From: Sedimenticola selenatireducens | Lineage (GTDB): Bacteria > Pseudomonadota > Gammaproteobacteria > Chromatiales > Chromatiaceae | DNA length: 64,000 bases | NCBI RefSeq assembly: GCF_007625115.1 | Contig: NZ_VMNH01000013.1 | Location: 62,001-126,000 of the forward strand | Reading direction: 5' to 3' | Shown here: in pieces, positions 11,622 to 20,310 of the stretch | Position numbering within the stretch: the first letter of the stretch is position 1 | Layout of the letters: each line of letters begins with the position of its first letter | Position numbers and translations under genes: made by a program | Notes under the pieces: generated by a model | The model's input: only the letters and a program-made list of their open reading frames with translations | Told to the model about the DNA's origin: nothing | The model's database searches: none

Positions 11622-13448
11622 ATGGCGCTTGAACACGGCAACACATTCTTCGATCACAAGCATTTTCTGAAAAGTCTGACCCGATTGCCGGGTGTCTATC
11701 GGATGATGGCGGGTGATGGCAGTGTGCTTTATGTTGGAAAGGCCAAGGATCTGAAGCGACGTGTCAGTAGCTATTTCACACGCGCCCAGAATCGCCGTAT
11801 CCAGCTCATGGTTGCGAAAATACAGGGCATTGAGGTAACGGTAACGCATACCGAGGCTGAGGCGCTGATCCTTGAAAATAACCTGATCAAGTCGCTCAAA
11901 CCAAAATATAATATCTTATTGCGGGATGATAAAAGTTATCCCTATATCTATCTCTCTGCGGATGAGTTTCCTCGGCTTGCCTATCATCGGGGAAAGCGGA
12001 AGGCTAAAGGGCGTTTTTTTGGTCCTTATCCCAATGCTGGTTCAATGCGTGAGACATTGCAGTTATTACAAAAACTGTTTCCCGTAAGACAATGTGACGA
12101 CAGCTTCTATAGCAATCGATCCAGACCCTGTTTGCAATATCAGATCAAACGTTGTAGCGCTCCCTGTGTGGGATTTATTTCGGAAGAGGCCTATGCTGAG
12201 GATGTAAAAGACGCTGTACTGTTCTTAGAGGGTAGAACCGCTGAGGTCATTGATGGACTAGTGGCGCGCATGGAGAAGGCTTCCTCCGTGCTGGCGTTTG
12301 AACAAGCCGCAAGACTGCGTGACCAGATAGCCGCTTTGAGCCGAATACAGGAAAAACAGTACATAACCGGCGAGCGGGGTGATCTGGATATTATTGCCTG
12401 TAGTCAAAAAGGTGGTAGCACCTGTATCCAGCTGTTTTTAATTCGACATGGACGCAATCTTGGCAATAAGGCCTTTTTTCCAAATACGGCAGGAGTAGAT
12501 AACGAGGGTGAGATACTGTCGGCGTTCATCACTCAGTACTATCTTGGCAAACAGATTCCGGCTGAAATTATCGTGAGCCACCCGCCCGATGACCGGGCTT
12601 TACTTGAAGAGGTATTGTCACTGGAGGCGGGGCGTCAAGTGAACGTGCGCCAAAAGGTGAGGGCCAACAGAGCCCAATGGCTTCGCATGGCGATGCAGAA
12701 TGCGATGTTGGCTTTGGATGCAAAGCTGGCAAGTAAAGCGGGTATGAGAGATCGACTAGAGGCACTGCAGCGAGGACTCAATCTTGACGATACACCCAGC
12801 AGAATGGAGTGCTTTGATATCAGTCATACCAGTGGTGAGCTAACGGTTGCGTCCTGTGTGGTGTTTGACTCGAATGGACCTTTAAAAACAGATTATCGGC
12901 GTTTTAATATTGAAGGGATCCAGGGGGGGGATGATTATGCGGCGATGACACAGGCGCTGACCCGTCGTTACACACGCATCCAGTCTGGGGAAGGTGTATT
13001 ACCGGACATATTGTTTATTGACGGAGGAAAAGGGCAACTTCACGCTGCGGCGAATGTATTGGAAGAGCTTGCTATCGTCGGCGTATTGTTAGTAGGTGTT
13101 GCCAAAGGTCCGGATAGGCGAGCAGGGATGGAGCAGCTTTTCTTGTTAGGGGAAGATCTGCCCATTATACTGCCTGCAGATTCGCCGGCTTTACATCTGA
13201 TTCAGCAGATTCGTGATGAAGCGCATCGCTTCGCCATTACAGGGCACCGTCAGCGCAGGAACAAAAGTAGAAAGACGTCGGTTCTTGAACAGATAAGCGG
13301 CATCGGTGCTAAGAGACGCCAGGGTCTGTTGAAACATTTTGGCGGAATTCAAGGGATTGCTAGGGCCGGGATTATAGATTTGGAGCGGGTTGAGGGCATT
13401 AGCCGGACATTGGCTGAACAGATCTATGCCGCTTTTCACGAAGAATAG
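11622..13448 (+). CDS. uvrC: Excinuclease ABC subunit C
   Basis: Dual-incision nuclease of nucleotide excision repair. The N-terminal GIY-YIG domain (GVYRMMAGDGSVLYVGKAKD, about residues 24-43) is followed by a UVR/UvrB-binding motif (about 200-240). The RNase-H-like endonuclease core (MECFDISHTSGE, DILFIDGGKGQL) and C-terminal tandem helix-hairpin-helix (ISGIGAKRRQGLLKHFGG) complete it. 608 residues, full length. Same operon as uvrY, the UDG and pgsA. Confidence 0.97.
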   Translation: MALEHGNTFFDHKHFLKSLTRLPGVYRMMAGDGSVLYVGKAKDLKRRVSSYFTRAQNRRIQLMVAKIQGIEVTVTHTEAEALILENNLIKSLKPKYNILLRDDKSYPYIYLSADEFPRLAYHRGKRKAKGRFFGPYPNAGSMRETLQLLQKLFPVRQCDDSFYSNRSRPCLQYQIKRCSAPCVGFISEEAYAEDVKDAVLFLEGRTAEVIDGLVARMEKASSVLAFEQAARLRDQIAALSRIQEKQYITGERGDLDIIACSQKGGSTCIQLFLIRHGRNLGNKAFFPNTAGVDNEGEILSAFITQYYLGKQIPAEIIVSHPPDDRALLEEVLSLEAGRQVNVRQKVRANRAQWLRMAMQNAMLALDAKLASKAGMRDRLEALQRGLNLDDTPSRMECFDISHTSGELTVASCVVFDSNGPLKTDYRRFNIEGIQGGDDYAAMTQALTRRYTRIQSGEGVLPDILFIDGGKGQLHAAANVLEELAIVGVLLVGVAKGPDRRAGMEQLFLLGEDLPIILPADSPALHLIQQIRDEAHRFAITGHRQRRNKSRKTSVLEQISGIGAKRRQGLLKHFGGIQGIARAGIIDLERVEGISRTLAEQIYAAFHEE

Positions 13449-13457
13449 ACGAGACGC

Positions 13458-14042
13458 ATGTTCAAAAATATACCCAACATACTGACGCTCTTGCGGATAC
13501 TTCTAATTCCAGTCTTCGTGATTATATTTTATCTGCCATGGCAGCATGCCGCACAGGCCTGTGCATTGGTGTTTGCATTAGCGGCTATCACAGATTGGTT
13601 TGATGGTTATCTCGCTAGAAAATTGGAGCAGGTATCTGCATTGGGTGCGTTTCTGGATCCTGTGGCAGATAAATTAATGGTTGCAGCAGCGTTGATTCTG
13701 CTTGTTCAACAAGATCCCATACCGGGATTGGCGATACCTGTACTGGTGATTATCGGGCGCGAAATTACAATTTCTGCTCTGCGGGAGTGGATGGCAGAGG
13801 TAGGTGCCCGGGCGACTATTGCCGTATCGGCCATAGGTAAGATAAAAACCGCTTTTCAGATGACGGCGATCTTTCTAATGATCTATCGCGATGATTTCTT
13901 TACTCTGCCGATGTATACCATAGGATTTGTACTGCTCTATGTTGCAGTCATTCTGACGCTCTGGTCGATGGTCATGTATATCAAGGCCGCTTGGCCCAGC
14001 CTGAATGATCAGTCACTCGTTGAAGAGGAAAAAAACGGCTAG
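13458..14042 (+). CDS. pgsA: Phosphatidylglycerophosphate synthase
   Basis: CDP-diacylglycerol:glycerol-3-phosphate phosphatidyltransferase, an integral membrane enzyme of anionic phospholipid synthesis. The CDP-alcohol phosphotransferase signature D-x2-DG-x2-AR-x8-G-x3-D-x3-D is complete in DWFDGYLARK..LGAFLDPVADK (about residues 44-70). 194 residues with about five membrane helices. It lies nine bases after uvrC, the common order, and is followed by tRNA genes. Confidence 0.96.
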   Translation: MFKNIPNILTLLRILLIPVFVIIFYLPWQHAAQACALVFALAAITDWFDGYLARKLEQVSALGAFLDPVADKLMVAAALILLVQQDPIPGLAIPVLVIIGREITISALREWMAEVGARATIAVSAIGKIKTAFQMTAIFLMIYRDDFFTLPMYTIGFVLLYVAVILTLWSMVMYIKAAWPSLNDQSLVEEEKNG

Positions 14043-14058
14043 TCGAGCAATCTACGGC

Positions 14059-14086
14059 TTGACACGGTCGGCTGGGAGACTACAAT
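14059..14086 (+). promoter_or_regulatory. Sigma-70 promoter of the tRNA cluster
   Basis: A perfect -35 TTGACA (14059-14064) and -10 TACAAT (14081-14086) with a 16-base spacer are followed by a GC-rich discriminator (GCCCGCGC). That layout is typical of stringently controlled stable-RNA promoters. tRNA-Gly begins 20 bases downstream. Confidence 0.85.
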
Positions 14087-14105
14087 AGCCCGCGCATCAG
14101 GCGAT

Positions 14106-14181
14106 GCGGGAATAGCTCAGCTGGTAGAGCACAACCTTGCCAAGGTTGGGGTCGCGAGTTCGAATCTCGTTTCCCGCTCCA
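14106..14181 (+). tRNA. tRNA-Gly (anticodon GCC)
   Basis: Acceptor GCGGGAA (14106-14112) pairs with TTCCCGC (14171-14177), with discriminator T and encoded CCA. The anticodon arm CAACC-TTGCCAA-GGTTG gives GCC. The T-loop GTTCGAATC is present. Confidence 0.97.
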
Positions 14182-14193
14182 AGTATTCAGAAT

Positions 14194-14220
14194 ACCCCGG
14201 GTAACAGCTCGGGGTTTTCT
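14194..14220 (+). terminator. Hairpin after tRNA-Gly
   Basis: ACCCCG (14194-14199) pairs with CGGGGT (14210-14215), followed by TTTCT. A short intrinsic terminator or processing hairpin between tRNA-Gly and tRNA-Cys. Confidence 0.6.
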
Positions 14221-14281
14221 TCTTCAGGTAGTGGAAAAATCCTGAAAAATACAGGATACTTGCGCCCCTGAAAAGAAAAAT

Positions 14282-14355
14282 GGCTGAGTAGCAAAGTGGT
14301 TATGCAGCGGTTTGCAAAACCGTCTACCTCGGTTCGACTCCGGGCTCAGCCTCCA
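14282..14355 (+). tRNA. tRNA-Cys (anticodon GCA)
   Basis: Acceptor GGCTGAG (14282-14288) pairs with CTCAGCC (14345-14351), with T discriminator and CCA. The loop TTGCAAA gives anticodon GCA. Confidence 0.96.
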
Positions 14356-14383
14356 TTTTTTATCCGCTTTATAAAAAGACCCT

Positions 14384-14471
14384 GCCCGGGTGGCGAAATT
14401 GGTAGACGCAGCGGACTTAAAATCCGCCGGTCATTGCGACCGTGCCGGTTCAAGTCCGGCCCCGGGCACCA
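14384..14471 (+). tRNA. tRNA-Leu (anticodon UAA)
   Basis: Acceptor GCCCGGG (14384-14390) pairs with CCCGGGC (14461-14467), with A discriminator and CCA. The anticodon arm GCGGA-CTTAAAA-TCCGC gives TAA. It has a long variable arm as in class II tRNAs. Confidence 0.97.
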
Positions 14472-14603
14472 TTCTTTGTTTCAAATAATCAATCTGGTTT
14501 TAACCGAAAGCTCGTCTTCGGGAGATTCTGCGTGGTTTGACTCTGCTATTTGTTGAATAATGGACAATGTTTTTCAGTTGATGGAAGTAACGGATATTTA
14601 AGT

Positions 14604-15620
14604 ATGCGAATATTGGTAACCGGTGGTGCGGGATATATTGGCTCACACACATGTGTTGAACTGCTTGAGGCAGGCCATGAGGTGGTTGTAGTTGATAATT
14701 TGTGTAATAGCTATCGCGAGTCATTGAATCGCGTAAAACAGATTGCAGGTAAAGATGTACTCTTTATCCAGGGTGACATACGGGATGCCGCGCTACTGGA
14801 AAATACATTTCAACAACACCCCGTTGATGCAGTGATCCATTTCGCGGGCCTCAAGGCTGTGGGTGAATCCACCGAGATTCCACTCGACTACTACCAGAAT
14901 AATATCGCAGGTACGCTTACCTTATTGGAGGCGATGAAATCCGCAGGGGTGAAAACTTTTGTATTTAGCTCATCTGCCACTGTGTATGGTGATCCTGAAG
15001 CCCTGCCCATTCGTGAAGAGTTTCCGTTATCTGCTTCAAATCCTTATGGGCGTTCAAAACTCATTATTGAGGATATTCTGCGAGATATATATGCATCGGA
15101 TAAATCCTGGAATATCTCTATTCTTCGTTATTTCAATCCAGCCGGTGCACATAAGAGCGGCCTGATTGGTGAAGATCCCAATGGAATACCCAATAATCTG
15201 ATGCCCTATATAGCTCAAGTAGCTGCCGGGAGATTGGAGCAGTTATCGGTGTATGGAAATGACTATCCAACAGCAGATGGCACAGGGGTGCGGGATTATA
15301 TTCATGTGGTTGATCTGGCCAAAGGACACATCGCTGCACTTGATAAATTGGATGAGAAACCGGGGCTTATCATACACAACCTGGGAACAGGGCAGGGCTA
15401 TTCGGTACTTGATATGGTGAATGCGTTTGTGCAGACAAGCGGTAGGGATGTTCCATACAGAATAGTCGATAGACGGCCAGGTGATATAGCGGCCTGCTAT
15501 GCTGATCCGTCACTTGCGGAGAAAGAACTGGGATGGCATGCAATGCTGGGCTTGGATGCGATGTGCCAAGATGCCTGGCGCTGGCAATCTAATAACCCAA
15601 ACGGGTACCGTGATAGCTGA
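14604..15620 (+). CDS. galE: UDP-glucose 4-epimerase
   Basis: Interconverts UDP-glucose and UDP-galactose for exopolysaccharide and LPS. Short-chain dehydrogenase fold with NAD motif TGGAGYIG (residues 6-13), catalytic Ser in SSSATVYG and the YxxxK pair in NPYGRSK. From the ATG at 14604 the protein is 338 residues, the family standard. An in-frame start at 14550 would add an 18-residue tail without homology. It lies directly after the tRNA cluster and before the PEP-CTERM envelope region. Confidence 0.95.
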   Translation: MRILVTGGAGYIGSHTCVELLEAGHEVVVVDNLCNSYRESLNRVKQIAGKDVLFIQGDIRDAALLENTFQQHPVDAVIHFAGLKAVGESTEIPLDYYQNNIAGTLTLLEAMKSAGVKTFVFSSSATVYGDPEALPIREEFPLSASNPYGRSKLIIEDILRDIYASDKSWNISILRYFNPAGAHKSGLIGEDPNGIPNNLMPYIAQVAAGRLEQLSVYGNDYPTADGTGVRDYIHVVDLAKGHIAALDKLDEKPGLIIHNLGTGQGYSVLDMVNAFVQTSGRDVPYRIVDRRPGDIAACYADPSLAEKELGWHAMLGLDAMCQDAWRWQSNNPNGYRDS

Positions 15621-15629
15621 TGCTACGGC

Positions 15630-15824
15630 TTATTCTCGCGTGAGCGCTTCCAGTTTCAAAAAGCAACCTACTAGCAATAGCCCCATTCCTGCCAAAAGCA
15701 GGCTTTGTAAACCATATCCAGCTAAAAAGAAACTGCCCGATAGACGTGTTACACCTGCTACGAGGCATATTACTATTCCAAGAAATCCAATGAGTGAACC
15801 AATGTTGGAAAGCAGGGAAGCCAT
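15630..15824 (-). CDS. Small two-helix membrane protein
   Basis: 64-residue protein with two hydrophobic helices (IGFLGIVICLVAGVTRL and LLLAGMGLLLVGCFLKL). The start at 15824 has a strong AGGAG site eight bases upstream. It is 57 bases downstream of the nucleotidyltransferase gene in the same direction, so it may be the last gene of the HPr-rel-A operon. No known family was recognised. Confidence 0.6.
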   Translation of the reverse strand: MASLLSNIGSLIGFLGIVICLVAGVTRLSGSFFLAGYGLQSLLLAGMGLLLVGCFLKLEALTRE

Positions 15825-15881
15825 AATCTTCTCCTAGTGTTTTATTGTTCTACTGTTTATATACTGTCTCGAACAGGGGGT

Positions 15882-17030
15882 CTACTCGAAAATATCTATT
15901 TCGGATTCAGACTCCTTATGTCCACCCGTTTTTTTACCTGAATCGGCACCTCGATTCTCTCTCCATTCTTTATAAGGTCTTAAGTATGCCTTGTAAAACA
16001 GATGCGGTATTAGTAAGTGCAAAGGCATCCGAAGGTAATGGGATCTAATATATAAGAACCATCTCGCTATACCCGTAAACCAATCGTTACTGCTTTTGTG
16101 CGCTGGGGCGAGCGCTCTTAAAAAGAGGTGATCCATGAAAAACTGAACAGGATAGGCCGGCTTATCGAGTTGTTTCGAGTTTAATGCTTTTAAAGGTATC
16201 GGTGTATTAAGGATTTTTGAGGTATATCTTAGTGCATAAAAGAGAGGACGAGATAAGTCAATTTCATTGGCACGGTTTATCAGGGTTTCCCAGAAACTTG
16301 CGTCATTCCCAAAATGTCGTAATAGCCGGTCGAGGTCCACCAGATCACGCAGTCCATGCTCTAGCTCTCCATCATGAAAAAGATGAGTTGCGCTATGAAG
16401 AATCATATCGGCAGGACATAGCGTGTAGAGCTCGAATGATTCATCGATCTGAACAGAAGCCTGAATCATTTTTTCCGGGTCAGGATGCAGGCGTGCTGTG
16501 AGTGGTAGTATGTTGTGGTGGACGTCTATGGTGCTGTGTCGACCAACATGCTGTAACGGGGGTATTTCATGCATCCATTTACGGTAATAGCGCTGGTCAT
16601 AGTCATCATTATGCGTGGTTAACCATCCCCATTGATGAAGCTTCTCTTCGGCGTCATTGATAACTGTTTTGGGCACAAGTATATCGATATCGCTGAAAAA
16701 TCTACCGGGAGCAGGTGGAAGATCTGCATGTAGGTATGCTGCCCCTTTGAGTAAAAGTAAGGGTGTTCCGATTGATTCGAGTGCTTGGTATATTTGCAGA
16801 ATTTCCCAGCGAGCCGCTTCGTGCTGCTTGGTGGCAAGTACTTCGTCAGATTTAAGATGGTTCTTTGGTTTTTCGGGTATCGAAGAAAAAATGCCTTCTG
16901 CCATAAAGCGATGGTAAAGATGTGCCAGCAATTCAGAACTTCGGGCTTGGCGAATAAGGAGATCCCACTGAGTATCGCTCAGATTTTTAACTGATTCTGG
17001 ATTTACAAGAGCTTCTACGACAAGATTCAT
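15882..17030 (-). CDS. Nucleotidyltransferase family protein (HPr-rel-A / exosortase-associated)
   Basis: 382-residue protein of the NTP_transf_5 type. The catalytic-type motif GRFFSDIDILVP (D114, D116) is preceded by LLLLKGAAYL, the family hallmark, followed by DVHHNILP and a helical C-terminal half. Such proteins recur in exosortase and HPr-rel-A gene sets, where their substrate is unknown. It follows the HprK-like kinase after eight bases, so the two are co-translated. Role in peptide or protein nucleotidylation is inference. Confidence 0.8.
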   Translation of the reverse strand: MNLVVEALVNPESVKNLSDTQWDLLIRQARSSELLAHLYHRFMAEGIFSSIPEKPKNHLKSDEVLATKQHEAARWEILQIYQALESIGTPLLLLKGAAYLHADLPPAPGRFFSDIDILVPKTVINDAEEKLHQWGWLTTHNDDYDQRYYRKWMHEIPPLQHVGRHSTIDVHHNILPLTARLHPDPEKMIQASVQIDESFELYTLCPADMILHSATHLFHDGELEHGLRDLVDLDRLLRHFGNDASFWETLINRANEIDLSRPLFYALRYTSKILNTPIPLKALNSKQLDKPAYPVQFFMDHLFLRALAPAHKSSNDWFTGIARWFLYIRSHYLRMPLHLLIPHLFYKAYLRPYKEWRENRGADSGKKTGGHKESESEIDIFE

Positions 17031-17038
17031 ATTGAACG

Positions 17039-17959
17039 CTATTCCATCTGTTCAATAAGTGTATCAAAAGTCTTGATGGCTTCATCCAGACTACTGTACT
17101 CAAATTCAAAGCAGTCACAACTGCTAATCAATGACTTGATCGTTTCAAATCCTAGTTTTCCTTGGATGGAGTAGTTAAATGAATTTTCGCAAAGTGTCAT
17201 AAAGGCGCGACTTTTAGTTAAGGGGGTCAGGGATGTTCTGGCGCCTGTCCGATACTTGGGAAAAGCAATAATCCTTGGGGTTGTCTTTTCCTTGCAGCGC
17301 TGAATACTCTCTATTTGAGGTTTCAGGTGAGCAATTGAGCCTTTAGTAGTATCGTTAATAGTAATGCCAAAAACTGCAGAAGAACTGAAGTTTTTGATGA
17401 TATTAATGGATTCGTTTTTTAAGCTTATAGGTCGTGGGCTACTGACCAACTGACCACTGCTAGGTTCTATCAAAGCCATTTCATCAGAAAATAAGCGCCA
17501 CCCACTGAGCGCTAACCCTGCACATAGTGTACTTTTTCCTGCCCCTGGTATACCTGGCAGAACAATTGCTGCGCCATTTTTTTCCAGCACGGCAGAATGA
17601 ATAATGAGGTATTGATGGGCGTAATTTGAAATGCACCAATTAAGACCCCACTCGAAAATTGCGTACGCTTGTGGGCGAGGTAAGGGCTTAAAAGGTGTTA
17701 TCCCATCGAATGTGAAGTTAACTTGGGGGTGGATCCAGCGCCGTATTGAATTTGGTTTATGGATATCCAGATGGAAGTCAGAAAAGCCGGCTTCAGTGGA
17801 GATTGGGTAATCGGAATAGAGCAGCGCCAGGTTTTCAATAACATCAGTAAGTTTAGTCTGCAGTCGTGTAATGAATGGACCTGTCTCTATTCTGATTCCT
17901 TCACCTTTAAGGAAGCCAGAGAAATGGTCAAACGGCAAAGCACTGATTGTATCGGTCAC
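17039..17959 (-). CDS. HprK-related kinase A (HPr-rel-A system)
   Basis: 306-residue protein resembling the P-loop core of HPr kinase/phosphorylase but from a species without obvious PTS genes nearby. Walker A GIPGAGKST (136-144) follows the beta strand AAIVLP, and SDEMALIEP supplies the Walker-B-like acids. The N-terminal 110 residues are unrelated to HprK. The start ATG overlaps the PqqD-like gene stop by four bases. The set kinase + PqqD-like + nucleotidyltransferase is the HPr-rel-A system, whose biochemical role is not known. Confidence 0.82.
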   Translation of the reverse strand: MTDTISALPFDHFSGFLKGEGIRIETGPFITRLQTKLTDVIENLALLYSDYPISTEAGFSDFHLDIHKPNSIRRWIHPQVNFTFDGITPFKPLPRPQAYAIFEWGLNWCISNYAHQYLIIHSAVLEKNGAAIVLPGIPGAGKSTLCAGLALSGWRLFSDEMALIEPSSGQLVSSPRPISLKNESINIIKNFSSSAVFGITINDTTKGSIAHLKPQIESIQRCKEKTTPRIIAFPKYRTGARTSLTPLTKSRAFMTLCENSFNYSIQGKLGFETIKSLISSCDCFEFEYSSLDEAIKTFDTLIEQME

Positions 17960-18273
17960 AATTCTATCAAGCCCAACTTTTGAAAATGAAATAGATGTGA
18001 ATCTATCATCTCTTTTGGGATTGGTAAAAGGTCATGCGGGATACTGTCCGATGCGCTGAGGAGTTTGTCGAGATCCTCAGCCGTTTTCGGCGAACCCTTA
18101 AGTGCGTCGAGTAGAAGGTAGCCAAAGTAACTGATTAGAAAGGTATCCCCAGAGCCAGTGAAGTAGAGCACGATCTCATCCGAGTCATTCCACTGTGCCC
18201 AGTGATATTCTCCACTTGTCGCTAAACTCCAGGCGCTATGACTAACTTTCAGGCTGGCGCCATTTAAGTTCAT
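17956..18273 (-). CDS. PqqD family peptide chaperone (HPr-rel-A system)
   Basis: 105-residue PqqD-like protein. PqqD domains bind precursor peptides and present them to modifying enzymes. The central FGYLLLDALKGSPKTAEDL and the C-terminal DSHLFHFQKLGLIEL match the winged-helix fold of that family. It is translationally coupled to the kinase downstream and 46 bases after the Tat-signal protein gene, which makes the latter a candidate client. Confidence 0.78.
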   Translation of the reverse strand: MNLNGASLKVSHSAWSLATSGEYHWAQWNDSDEIVLYFTGSGDTFLISYFGYLLLDALKGSPKTAEDLDKLLSASDSIPHDLLPIPKEMIDSHLFHFQKLGLIEL

Positions 18274-18319
18274 TGAGTTTGTCTACAAGAAATCTTAAAT
18301 CAGAGACTGATTTCTTATT

Positions 18320-19018
18320 TTAAGTCCTAAATCCCTGTTCTGGGCATCTACCATTATTTGGAAGAATACACTCTTCTGAGCCTTCATCATAATAGCGAGA
18401 CAAGTCTGTAGCCTTCTCGCCAGCAAGAATCCGTCTGGTATCGCGATTTTCCTTGCTTGGTTTGCCTAGCCTTGAAGTATAGAAGACGTTAGCAATAAGT
18501 GTCTGAATCTGTGCGGCAGTTGGTATATTGCCACCAAACAGATGTCCAATAGCCATCGCATTAAGATAGCTGGCGGTTGCTGCTCTAGCGAATTTCATGA
18601 AAGGTTCGTCACCGCCAACGGATGGGAAAAAATCTTCTAAAGGTGTGTCGAGCGCCTTTTTTTCATCCTTGAAGTAGTGATCTCTGTTGAAGCTGCCTAA
18701 GAAAAACGCACCAAAAGTGGTGTCTTTCTCGTGATTCATGCCAGCAGTGCTCCAGCATGATCGTTCATGGTGCCAGTAGCCCGGGCTACAAGATCTACAG
18801 CTGGTCCAGTCTATGGGGACAGATGTGTTGCCAGACATAAGAACAGATACGGTACATCGCCTTCCTGTGGTAGCCCAGACAGGTTTGCTGGCTACGCTCA
18901 TCAGAACAGGGGTGGCAAGTAGACTTGCTTTAGTGAAATTCCTACGACTGGTGGAAACCGGCTTCTGATCGGCCTCATTTTCAACTACACCAGATTTTTT
19001 ATCATTACTGTCTGACAT
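18320..19018 (-). CDS. Tat-exported cysteine-containing protein, possible HPr-rel-A substrate
   Basis: 232-residue protein of unknown family. An acidic N-terminal leader is followed by a twin-arginine motif SRRNFTK (24-30) and hydrophobic segment ending at PVWA (about residue 49), so a folded or cofactor-bearing protein is exported. The mature start carries C55, then C74-x2-C77 directly followed by SPGYW (78-82) and C88, a motif resembling the C-TPGYW-type segment of other secreted proteins. Two further Cys lie in the C-terminal tail (EECILPNNGRC). It lies between a PEP-CTERM protein gene and the PqqD-like gene. Confidence 0.65.
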   Translation of the reverse strand: MSDSNDKKSGVVENEADQKPVSTSRRNFTKASLLATPVLMSVASKPVWATTGRRCTVSVLMSGNTSVPIDWTSCRSCSPGYWHHERSCWSTAGMNHEKDTTFGAFFLGSFNRDHYFKDEKKALDTPLEDFFPSVGGDEPFMKFARAATASYLNAMAIGHLFGGNIPTAAQIQTLIANVFYTSRLGKPSKENRDTRRILAGEKATDLSRYYDEGSEECILPNNGRCPEQGFRT

Positions 19019-19155
19019 GGCGTCAACATCCTAGATAACAGAGCATGTGTTTATAGCGTTTAGTGGCTTCATTCCTTTAGCAGAGATTACCACTACGTGT
19101 ACTATTCTATCCCAAATTTTCCTGAGTAGTGATATTACTTACCTACTGTAATACC

Positions 19156-19881
19156 TTACGCCTCTAGTAATGTGCCTTTCAATGAGCGTTTTCTCATCAC
19201 GCCAAAGCCGACAAGACCCGATAGGAATAAGGCTAATATGGCGGGCTCAGGTACTTGGTGATTGCCACCTGGGCCGTAAGCGACTCCCGAGATGATATCG
19301 TTTGCACACGTCATAGCCCAGCGAAATGCAAGTTGGGCTGGATCAGAAAGATTAAGGCTGGAGACGTTAAATGAAAATGATACTACGCCAGAGCCGACGG
19401 ACCACGATCCCTGATTAGCTGCTGTAAGCTGGTTTGCGCCATGGTCTACGGCGACAACAGTGTTTTTCCTGCTTTCGTTGGTGTTGTGATAATCCTGAAC
19501 TTCGAGATAACCATCGGAATTGGCATAATCAATCAGCCAGCCATCCCCGCCGACGTTTGAAGTTTTATTATGGATATGAAAGGCATAGTCCCAGCCACTT
19601 CCGGTGCTGATCATGAGATCGCCATAGAGAATTTTTGAGCCGCCGTAATAGTATGCATTGGACTTACCAGCGAATGCAGTGTAGACGTCTACAACCACAT
19701 CGTCATTAGAGTTCCAGTTAACATTCATACTCGAAATCCCATAGATGTTGTCTGCTCCGTAGGGATTGTCTGGTGGATCAATAATGGTGGTTGTAACTGA
19801 ATTTGCAGCCCATGCAGAAGTGGCGAACCCAGAAAGTAAAAGTGCTACCAGTAGGGTGTTAATGACGCTACGTTTTTTCAT
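19156..19881 (-). CDS. PEP-CTERM sorting domain protein
   Basis: 241-residue exported protein with an N-terminal signal peptide (KKRSVINTLLVALLLSGF to AWA, about residue 25). The body is Asn/Gly/Ser-rich and beta-type. The C-terminal PEP-CTERM signal starts VPEPAILALF at about residue 210, then a hydrophobic helix and the basic cluster MRKR. Exosortase EpsH/XrtA would cleave at the PEP motif; no exosortase gene is in this window. Such proteins are usually tied to exopolysaccharide and biofilm matrices. A sigma-54 promoter lies 45 bases upstream of the start. Confidence 0.9.
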   Translation of the reverse strand: MKKRSVINTLLVALLLSGFATSAWAANSVTTTIIDPPDNPYGADNIYGISSMNVNWNSNDDVVVDVYTAFAGKSNAYYYGGSKILYGDLMISTGSGWDYAFHIHNKTSNVGGDGWLIDYANSDGYLEVQDYHNTNESRKNTVVAVDHGANQLTAANQGSWSVGSGVVSFSFNVSSLNLSDPAQLAFRWAMTCANDIISGVAYGPGGNHQVPEPAILALFLSGLVGFGVMRKRSLKGTLLEA

Positions 19882-20310
19882 AATACAAACTCACTGAGTT
19901 GAAGTTTAACCTATATCTGCAAGCAAGCAATTATTGGGCCACTAATATTTATTTGATATAAAACAAATACTAATGGTTATTATATCGCGTGCATTTTTGA
20001 TCCTGTGTAAAAAATACTGACACTAACCGGATGGTTCAGCCTGCCCATTATAACGACCGAAAAGGTTGGAAAAATACTTAAGATCGATGGTATTTCTCTT
20101 TGAGGCTTTGATCTGGGAGATCAGGCATCTTCGAGTGATTTGTTCTGGTAAGCTGTCAACTAATAGCTATTTTTTGATATTGACCTTCGCATAATATTCT
20201 TTGTTTATTTACTATGGTGCGGGCTGTCATGATGCTTTATTTATGTCACAGATGTCTCAAATTGCCGACTACGTGAACTTTCTTTTTTATTTCATAATGG
20301 TGCGTTTTAC
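19882..20310. other. Divergent regulatory region between PEP-CTERM protein and prsT
   Basis: About 430 AT-rich bases without a gene. The leftward half holds a sigma-54 promoter at 19926-19941. No equally good -24/-12 element is seen for prsT; the closest is a degenerate GG-N10-GC at about 20222-20235 that matches the consensus at only about half of its positions. Confidence 0.6.
19926..19941 (-). promoter_or_regulatory. Sigma-54 (-24/-12) promoter for the PEP-CTERM gene
   Basis: On the minus strand TGGCCC-AATAA-TTGCT matches the RpoN consensus TGGCAC-N5-TTGCW at all but one position, with the obligatory GG-N10-GC spacing. The -12 element is about 45 bases from the ATG at 19881. PEP-CTERM genes in other proteobacteria are known to be driven by RpoN with the PrsK/PrsR pair. 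Confidence 0.8.

Noticed and set aside
20222-20235. GG-N10-GC pattern that could be a sigma-54 promoter for prsT.
   Set aside because: It matches the conserved positions only about half the time, far weaker than the 19926-19941 element.
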